DNA from: Saccoglossus kowalevskii
Lineage: Eukaryota; Hemichordata; Enteropneusta; Harrimaniidae
Length of the DNA stretch: 30,742 nt
Direction of reading: 5' to 3'
Assembly (NCBI RefSeq): GCF_000003605.2
Contig: NW_003140832.1
Coordinates: 74,250 to 104,991 of the forward strand
Below, piece by piece: positions 21,927-30,742 of the stretch (position 1 is the stretch's first letter; each line of letters starts with the position of its first letter). The translations under genes and the position numbers were made by a program. The notes under the pieces were generated by a model, which was given only the letters and a program-made list of their open reading frames with translations, was not told the origin of the DNA and ran no database searches.

Positions 21927-22813
21927 TCACAAACACATCTACGTAGTTGTTTACCTTCTGATGTATGTCGGACACGTATAATTGATGTTGATATTTTATT
22001 AGGCGATTTATTTAAACAAGATTCAAACCCATCTGTTACCGACAATCACCACCTCTGATCAATATGTCTCGTATTATGCAGATAACTAGTAGTAAACCCT
22101 CGAGCTGTGACGTTATAAATCAGATTCAATGAATAGATTCAAATGTAACACGTGTACTGGGAAGGTTATGAAGAGATAACAAGGAATACATGTAAACATG
22201 TTTTTCCTTGGCGCCAAACGCGAAACAGAAGCTGCAAGCTGCAGGAGAGACGGTAGAGTATTTACTAAAATGACTCAATAACAGTTTCTCGTTTAATGTC
22301 TGTAATAACACAATCATGCATTTTTTTCCGGTGGTGAGGGCCGGATTAATACAAGCCAACTCATATAAAGCATTTAACACAACGATTGTATCAAACATTC
22401 GTTTACGATCGACTCGGTGTGTTTTCTATATGTTTCGACATGGAGCGAGACGCGCGTTTGCGTTCCGTGGCAACGGTGTTCTAACGTGACACCGCTTGCC
22501 GGCGCACCAGTCGGGTTTTGAACCTAATACAATCCAAAAATATGCGATATCAACGCGAATTAAACATCTTATACATGCTGATGGTATATGATATATAACA
22601 AAAGTGAACTTCCAGTTGTGACATATTTTTTTCGGAGTGAGGTGCGCGATTAGTAGAGTACTAGTAGAGAACGTGGTTCCACTACGAATAATGCTTCACA
22701 AACACTTCGACATACTCATCAAGATTTAACGTAGCCCTCGGCATTGTAAATACTCAATAAATGGTGTTCTATTCAATAATAACATATTCCACTAAAAAAA
22801 GAAAACTGTAATT
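21927..22813. other. Noncoding, no recognised feature
   Basis: Ordinary AT-rich sequence with a slightly GC-richer patch at 22440-22520. No promoter or exon can be argued from it. Confidence 0.4.
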
Positions 22814-22850
22814 TTAAATACCCTGCAGGAAGTCTGTAGCGGGTATTTAA
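22814..22850. repeat. Hairpin, 10-bp perfect stem and 17-base loop
   Basis: TTAAATACCC (22814-22823) is the exact reverse complement of 22841-22850. The loop holds CAG and CTG, which could add inner pairing. Stems of this size occur by chance about once in a window of this length. No T run follows to suggest a terminator, and no gene adjoins it. Confidence 0.5.
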
Positions 22851-25800
22851 TGTAACATTCTCATCATATTCACAATGCCAACCCGGCACCCCGGGAAGGT
22901 GACAAACAGTTATTTTTTTGCTCATCTGATGGATCTAATCTTTCTAATACAACATTGATGACGTCTGAGCTAGTTGGTATATAATGAAAATGCGTCGTTG
23001 TGTGTCCCGTGTAATGACAGTGCTATTCACTATACTTCAATAATCACTACGGTGAGATATATGTTTACTGAACTGCGATTTTAAGAATCGGTTTCTGTAA
23101 TCAACTAAATACGTAATTTAATGTAATGTCAAATAAACGCCTGATAAATGCTTTTGGGAGCATTACACCGCTAGTATGATTGCCACCACGTATTTGATCA
23201 TCAGACTTTCCGATAAATAATTTAAACGTAATTACAGTTGTTAGGTAGACACTCAATGGCGATTTTTATTCGTAAAAAAACGGTGACATATTCTTGATAT
23301 TTAGAGGTACATGGAACATGCAATGTTAAAATACAATAGTTGTTCGCCTTGTGTGTAAAGTGGGCAAGAGGCGACATGAATGACGTTTAAAAGATTCATA
23401 CAGTCCATGGATCTAAACAAAACCGCGATGTACTACGACTAAAATCACTGAACACGTTAAAACCGATAATAAAAATGTAAACATTCTACTTACTCCGAGC
23501 TCGACGTGAAATTGACGCACAATGCCGCAGCGATGGAACTGTGGATGAAACAATACTAGAAACGCTCACAAACAGAGAGAAATCACGGCGAGATCCCACA
23601 CAGGAAGATGCATTCAGAATATTGCAACGGTATTTGTGTTACGCATGGATATGCTCACGTATTTTAATATACTCACTGCGTATTATACCAGTCGGCCAAT
23701 CCCAATGCACCATTTGAATGTTTAATTGTGGTTGCCAGACAACAGTCGCTAGGCGACGCCTATATTTGTGTTTTCCTTAGTTGGCCTGTTGGTTCGCGAG
23801 CAAGACATCGCATGACCGACTGATGGCGGCAACTAAGATTTGTAATATTAATGTATACCTCCTACTTGTATCGGATCAATGAAGATATATTTATCGCTAT
23901 GTGGTAACGCAGATTTGCCTCATGCCGTTGTTGATGAGCCGGGAAGATCATCATCACAATGGAAGAGGCGAGAAATGAGCTCCACGTGAAATCGAATTAT
24001 CCCTAATTACTGAGACACTTAGTAACTTCATTTCAATATATTTAGGCGCACAATGTATACGTTGTATTCCGACAGAGGCTTATTACTGCAAATTATCCGG
24101 GGTTGGACTCGTGTAGTACATGCACACAGAGTGTACAGAATGAAAGGCATACAAGCAAGCACTTCCTGGGGCATACTCATGTACTAGTTAATACTTGCAA
24201 TCCTTTTGTCAAGACCAATAAGGTTGCTGTTACTAGGTTTCCGACTCAATGCTTCGAAAGCTGGAATTCATCTTTTCTAACGATTATTCGAATGCATGTC
24301 AATTGCATGAGTCTACATTGGGGGAACACGTATAGTACCGTGACACCATACTCGTTATTCCTGTCGTGCCCAGCAGTTCCACTGGGAATTCGGCGAGAAT
24401 TCTCGAATTGCGGATGAGGCTTATCATGTCTCTACAAATCTACATAGAGAGGTCGATTCCGTTGAATAAATGCCATTAGTTAGACAAACATCACATATTC
24501 ATTTCTTTTATTAGGCGAGGGGGTCGAATCAACGTACACGGGAATACTGCAACTAGCTCTTAGTCGCACAGTCTTTCCGCTCGTTGAATTAATATGCTTA
24601 ACACCAGACTCGACAAGCTGAACACGTCAAGTGAATAAATGGAAAAAGTGGTTACACATGTATAAGCATAAATGTATCCAACTGACACTTTGATCCCCGA
24701 CAAGGGGTCGATTGGATCGCCGCAGACTCAGGGACTGGAAGAGGTAGCCCATTGCATTGTCATAGGACATGAAATATTGTTTCTGTGGCAAAAATGCATT
24801 ATACACACTATTATCACTGGCAACGTGCACATGAAAAACGCGTTTATTGTCGAGAATCGTCACCTAACATATACATATCATCCAAAGACTGATGGTATTG
24901 CTAATTCGTCTCCCTATTCCATCTCTATTTGTGATACCTGACTCAAAAAACGCACTTTACTCGTGCATATATGACGGGGTCAGAGGGTCATGTAAGTCTC
25001 TGCACATATACGTCATGACGCCGAGGGTTACATAGGATTTGACAAACATACACTCTCATGGACATTGCGGTTACTTGAACTCAACGCACGAATCAGGGTG
25101 AAATGCGGCGCCTCTTTACTATGACCGCTATGGCTACTTTAGAACATATGCCATCTCGGAGAATAGACCGACAAACAAACCAGTGCGTATTACTGAGCAG
25201 GATAATCAACTTAATAGGACACTGACAATTTACAGAACTGGCAATGTATTGTGAGGTTTCATATGCAATATTGATGACAGGGTTGAAGTTGATAAAAGGT
25301 AAAGTTGTAATTGGATTTTCATTGAAGTTTTTCTTCAAATTAATACAAATCCGACACGACCTTCATGTGGTACTCACAGCACTCGGTTAAAGTCGTTGAA
25401 CGATAAGGAGTAACATGACAGTCACATTGGATGTAAAATACCAGAAAGATCAACTTTTGTCTATGATGCTGAAATGTACACATGTTTATACAAAAAACAT
25501 ACTGACCGAGGTACCTATTCACATTATTTTGATACAGACAGCAGGTGTTGTACGCACACAGTTGCGTTAGATTCCATACAAAGTATGGGTTTAACTTTTT
25601 ACACCTTAGATGATTCCTGTAGAGAATGGCCAATGCATCACACCTTGTATGTATGCGAACAACTGAACAACCGCGTTCATTACTGTGATATGAAAAGCTA
25701 TTTAAAAAAAATCGATTTATTCAAATTTACTCTTTTGTGTCGATGTGCTTGTTTTACAATGAAACAGCCGAGGAAAACACTTGACTCGGTAAACTAATGG

Positions 25801-27447
25801 GAAAATTGTTTACTCTGAAACGCAAGTACCCACTTTAAGACAGTAATTGCTTGAGATACACAAAAAAAGGAATAAATCGAGTTACTTTCCACGCCTGCAA
25901 TATTACAAACATACACATACAAAATGCTATAGGCTGAACGTAGCGGGTCGATAGAAGTACTTATGAGGGTGCGCATTCAAACCTCCGCTACAGAGATACC
26001 CGTTAAAGGGACCGGAAAACGAGATTATTTCTAAGTGTTGAACACAGCAAAGGTGCATAGCAACGGGTTGCCATATAAACAATCCAATTTACTTGTGAGA
26101 ATTCGTGATCAAGTGATTCGTGGTTCATTAATTCACATTCTCTGGACATGTCACTCAAATCCAATTAGAAACGGCGATTATGATTGTAGTATGAAGACGC
26201 GCAGTGACAATACAGAGTCTTAGAATTGTCAGAAACTTTCATTCCTTCTCTTTTTGATGGCATTGTTCTGATTTGAACAGCATCACTACAACTTGGTATG
26301 TACGTTATTAAATTTTCGATGAAGCAGATTACGAGAATTAAGATCGGTGTCAGAAACAGCGTCTTCAAAGGTAATCAAAACCAATACATGATGTCTCAAT
26401 AACTAGAGTGGCTTTATAAATTAAACACCTGATTACATTAATAAATAAAGTAATAAAAAAATCAGATTTAATGCATGTTCGTTCGCCATGTAAATTGGTG
26501 TTTTATATTAACAGGCAATTACAACAGCAAAATGCAAACTTCTTCTCGGTAAGCCGATTCAAATATTTGTCCGATTCACCAGAAAACGTGTTTTTGATCA
26601 TGCGCGTACATCTTCCACACTTCTATCATCACTAAGAGTCTAATTTGAAAATATAGCTTAAATGATTATCATAACTACCATGTTGCGTTACAATAGCCGG
26701 GGTTAGCCAATTAGTATAGATGTTTTCAATCCACCATCAACAAACTGGAAATCCGGTCGAAGAGATTGGGATTATAATGAATCACGGATTCGGTTAATTG
26801 ATGATTAAATTAGGGGGAGCTATTTGAAAATCGACAGTCTAACAATGCTACGATGAGCAGGAAATTGATTTTCAGACAAAATATTGACCATTGACGTAAG
26901 CACTTAATTCAAAGCGGTAGAATGTGTCAGGTGCTAGGTAGGCTCGGATTTAAGAATGCAACGAATGAATGAATAAATATGTCAAATATTATCTCGTATG
27001 ACAAACTCAGAACGGAACGTCTTTGATGCTAATAAGCGTCAAACAAGGAGACGTAACTTGATGTATTTTTTGGTTTTTTTTCAAATACACAATATATTGT
27101 ATTACACATGCAATCAACGCTGTAATTACGGAGATAAAATGAGAACGCGGTATAAGCGATTAGTGTGAAAATAGGACGGCGTAAATAGATATAAATTTGT
27201 AGTATTTAGACATTTCTAATTTTCAAAGTTGGTTTAGAGCATTCAATTCGTATATATTCACAAACACGCCTTCATCCGTAAATAAGACGCACAGTCTCTC
27301 GAACTGAATGATTATTGCACGTACTAAGTGCATTCAAACAAAACTAAGCATATACACACTGGAGCAGTTTTATAAGTAGAGATATGTTGACACGTAACTA
27401 ACCCTGGCCGCACGACTAAGTAATGTTATATATAACTTTGTTTACAT
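22851..27447. other. Noncoding, no gene supported
   Basis: About 4.6 kb of frames no longer than chance. A possible pair of diverged tandem units lies at about 24964-25033 (GCATATATGAC..GAGGGTCATGTA and GCACATATACGTCATGAC..GAGGGTTACATA). Candidate frames at 24103-24417 (TTG start), 24672-24941 and 25474-25797 show no domain and no intact motif set. Confidence 0.4.
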
Positions 27448-27973
27448 GCAATGCATTGCTTAGCAAATACATTGCAAATATGACATTGCATTTCATGAGG
27501 CATATCCAATCCAATTAATATCTTCGGGAACGCTATCGCCTTTAATGTTGTGTTGTTGTATATGAGCACTGGCAAGACGTATTACCTCGTGGCTGTAACT
27601 TAAATCCTTAGGCGATTTTTTTCACTTTTCATGATTTCACAAATACGAAAATAATTATCTGTGGAGAATTTTTGACAGATTGTTGTCTCTGATTGCAGTG
27701 TGTACACTGTCTGGGGGCTATTAAATACACTGCTCATGTTACGATTCCACTAATTATGAAATAAATCCAACAATAATTACATTTCATTTGGTCTGCTTTG
27801 TTTCTTCTCTACATGTTTATAGTGAATCGTAACACGATCAAGTTATTAATTTCTGAAATTATGTAATAACTATGCTCAAATTGGATTACCCATGTAACTA
27901 ATCTCGTTTTAATTAGGTTATTCGAAATTATATGGATGTAGTGTATCACTAATTAAATTTGCATATATATGCA
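27448..27973. other. Noncoding with two perfect palindromes
   Basis: GCAATGCATTGC (27448-27459) and TGCATATATATGCA (27960-27973) are perfect palindromes. Near the first, ACATTGCAAATATG and ACATTGCATTTCATG form a short direct repeat (27469-27497) with octamer-like ATTGCAAAT strings. This may be a homeodomain or POU-type binding cluster, or just AT-rich coincidence. Confidence 0.3.
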
Positions 27974-30742
27974 TAATGTGATGTGTAATTCGAAAGCACA
28001 GATCATGATCCCCTATTTCATTCAATTGGAACATATGTTGTATGAATACAGCTGAAATAATCAGGAAAAAAATGTGCAAAAAGATAGTAATTGACAGTTT
28101 AGGCTGGGTATGAAATATGTATATAGGTTGGAGTAAAATGTATTAAGCACATCTAAATCTGTTGTAACTAAGATGGTTTCTACGTACGTATGGATGATTC
28201 CCACACAATATAATATGATCAGTGCGCACACGTGCAACCTGGTTTGATTGCTAATTATTTTGCGGACCATAACGCTCATCATTTATTATTTAAATTGGCC
28301 AATATAGGTATTAATAATAATGCGAATATCAATCCTGTGGACATGTGGGATAGCTTGATATAAAGCATATCACTTTCAAGTGCGTAGATATATTCTAAAG
28401 TCATTATCGCTATTTTCATACATGGCGTACATATTTACTCAATGAACATACACTTTAAACAAATGGATTTCGAAATGAATTTTAAAAGGTTACATATTTT
28501 GTCAAAGACAATGATAGAGGAAATATAACTGTATGTGCGCGAGTTTTGCAATACGCAACATGGCTTTGTAAATCACTGCTGGTTATTTCTATTTGAACGT
28601 TTATGTGAGTAAGAGAATCGTTACACACTGATTAGAAATACTTTCTGAAAGTGATATAACTAGTAAATATCGAGGTTCGATTCACTGTTAAATGTATCGC
28701 AACCGTATGTCATTACAAGAATACAAGAAATATTCATAGTGTATGATTAACATTGCCAAACACTCGGAATATGATTGTCACTGACGAAAAACTAACGTTG
28801 TACCAAGCTTTTACAGCAGCATTTTAGCAAGAGGCAAGAAGGCAAAAAACCACGTTGAAAGTACTTCATTGGACCACTCACTAACAGAATAATACGTGAT
28901 AAATGGATTTTACATCAGAGTTTTTACCTCATTAATCATTAATTTGTTATCCGAGATCAAGACAGGTTTTCGCACTACGAAACGTTAATGATGTTGATTT
29001 CTGCGAAAAAAGAAAACGATGTCGAGAAATGGCTCAGAGCTTTCTCCTTCAAATCACATTTATTGGTTAACACGGATAAAAGCATAAACTCATGTTCTAA
29101 TTTACAATATAAGTCAATCGGCGATGAAACTCACAAATAACGAACCAATCGCTTATCGAACTTACATGGTCTTTTAAAAAAAATGAAGAAAAGGTAATAC
29201 ATCATCAATATTTGTCATAGATATTTTTTGTATTTAAGCATCGCGTTCACGTGTCCTACAGGATCATGCGGCAATTATTTTAAAGCGTTACTTAGGGGAA
29301 AGTATTCTGGTAATTGTGTGCTAGCAGGGCAAGGATGCTGATGTGCACAGTAATGACCGAGACGCAGCGACCCTATTATTTACGCGAACCTCTCCCGCTG
29401 AGCGCTCTCAACATGCAATAATGGAAAGGGCGGCGTCCTTGATTTCAAAATAAACATCGCGAAATGTCGAAAAATATAATATTCGTGTTGTTGTAGCTCG
29501 GAGAGGAAGAAATCGACAGTGTGGTAAACGCGTCGAAGGCTCTTGTTATGCGTAGTTACGCGTAGAGCGTTTAGGAGCAAACGACATGCAAAAATACGCT
29601 CATAGGTAATTTACTAGATAAAAATAACCACGACTGCCTAACACTGTTCTTTAAACGATCTATATAAATGTGGCAAAACAATTGAACATGTCTGAACAAA
29701 TCCGAAGTCAATCAATTTATCTGTGTATTTGTTGTTCATTGACCTCGAGCTCAGACCTCGATGGCTACACGTGGTACCGATTGACCAATGAGAACGCGGC
29801 GTTACAACAATGGGCAGCGTATGTCATTCAAATTATTATTCATCATTCATGCGTCATTAATATCACAGACACATATGGAATGGTATGTGGCATGCTCAAA
29901 GACAAAACGGTGAAACGTATTGGATACTTGAATCAAATAACCGAATAATTTCCATTAAGCACACTAATTTTCAAAGTCAATATACAATCCATCATGGGCA
30001 TTTGAGTGGTGCGTTTAAATGAAAGTATATCATTAATGCACGCACGGTCTTGGTTATTATAAAAGGTCATGTTATCAGTTAAGACGAAAACTGATCTTGA
30101 ATCACGCGTATACTGAAATAAAGACGCCAACGATATGCCATTAAAACGCTCATACATGTGTTCCGAACATGTGACATGCGACGAAAGCCGGGAAATGATA
30201 TTAAGTACACAAACGACAAAACCATTCTTAATCTTTGTATACATGGAACAATCCAAAGTTGACATTGTTTAATCCGATGATAAATCAAAACATATTCTTT
30301 TCAAGTTATATTGTACTCTCATCAATGGTATATATTATAGATGACGTTTCTTTTAAAAACCTTTGTGACATATATTATTTTTTTGTATTCATTTTAATGT
30401 GATTTTAATGGAACGCAGCTTGCATTCAAATGAAAATTCAAAGATACAAAGGTTGACCCTATTAATGCAGATAAATAAAAAATACTTACATTATATATTT
30501 GTATGATATACATATATATATATTTATATCAAATATATGTTGGAGTAAATGTCTGATTGGGGTTCAGCGAAGGTATCGCTTATTCGCCATTTATTTTTTT
30601 AATGGAAGGATTTATAATTATGTGGTGTGTGTGTTTTATTTGGTATACTAGCTATCCCCGTACTTTACTTTCATGTTCTAATTCACATGGCCTTTGTTTC
30701 GATAACAATAGATAAAATAAAAAGAGAGTTTATGATCATTTT
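27974..30742. other. Noncoding, no gene supported
   Basis: The window ends in about 2.8 kb of AT-rich sequence. The plus frame at 29670-29948 begins on GTG; its first ATG leaves 86 codons with no recognised domain. An (AT)n-type tract lies at about 30511-30522. A patch of higher GC lies at 29335-29420 without an associated exon. Confidence 0.45.

Noticed and set aside
24103-24417. 104-codon plus frame
   Set aside because: Its first codon is TTG, its length is within chance, and it has no recognised motif.
24672-24941. Frame containing HPKTDG (24879-24896), like the HPQTDG motif of retrotransposon integrases
   Set aside because: The residues before and after do not fit an integrase core: the catalytic D,D-35-E spacing is absent, as is any neighbouring reverse transcriptase frame. 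A six-residue match is within chance.
28367-28657. Perfect 12-bp inverted repeat ATATCACTTTCA at 28367-28378 and 28646-28657
   Set aside because: The similarity does not extend inward, and a 12-bp pair within 300 bp is expected about once in 30 kb of AT-rich DNA.
28674-28683. GGTTCGATTC, resembling a tRNA B box
   Set aside because: No T-arm stem, anticodon arm or acceptor stem can be folded around it, and there is no A box at the right distance.
1-30742. CRISPR arrays, bacterial operons, rRNA, phage or viral genes
   Set aside because: No regularly spaced identical repeats, no ribosome-binding-site-led gene strings, no rRNA-like sequence and no viral protein signatures were seen on either strand.

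Overview
This window reads as animal nuclear DNA with very few genes. It is AT-rich (about 35-37% GC, estimated by eye) and carries no bacterial-style gene packing, no operons and no CRISPR. It is full of short inverted repeats, MITE-like elements and microsatellites. The one clear gene is an intronless class A (rhodopsin-like) G-protein-coupled receptor on the minus strand at 10018-11046. Its style (single exon, TM2 beginning NIFILNQS, ERY in place of DRY, short third intracellular loop) recalls the large lineage-expanded orphan receptor families of marine invertebrates such as amphioxus, hemichordates, other ambulacrarians and some lophotrochozoans. That placement rests on memory of family style, not on a search. 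The exact organism cannot be read from this window.

Layout. 1-2.5 kb: a weak candidate terminal exon (270-686), a 125-bp inverted repeat pair in divergent orientation (1241-1363 and 1689-1816), a G13 tract, and a compact MITE with TA-flanked terminal inverted repeats (2247-2458). 2.5-5.7 kb: noncoding, with an (AT)n tract and a GC-rich inverted repeat (4385-4524) that contains an NRF1-like palindrome. 5.77-9.41 kb: three diverged copies of one roughly 196-200 bp fold-back element (5771-5966, 6761-6956, 8921-9120) and a fragment of a fourth (9351-9412). 9.73 kb: (TA)16. 10.0-11.05 kb: the receptor gene. 11.1-15.3 kb: no recognisable gene. 15.35-16.8 kb: a 42-bp tandem repeat that stays open in frame, a long imperfect palindrome (15903-16243, possibly extending to 15793-16391), and a 14-bp tandem repeat. 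16.8-30.7 kb: about 14 kb with no gene that can be supported, only small hairpins and microsatellites.

How the parts relate. Nothing suggests a multi-gene system. The receptor probably stands alone as its own transcription unit, transcribed toward lower coordinates, with the fold-back repeats lying downstream of it. The best leads are the fold-back family, the long hairpin at 15.9-16.2 kb and the unassigned ligand of the receptor. Most open frames in the window are no longer than chance would give in AT-rich DNA, and several of those 'starts' are TTG or GTG codons, so they were left out.
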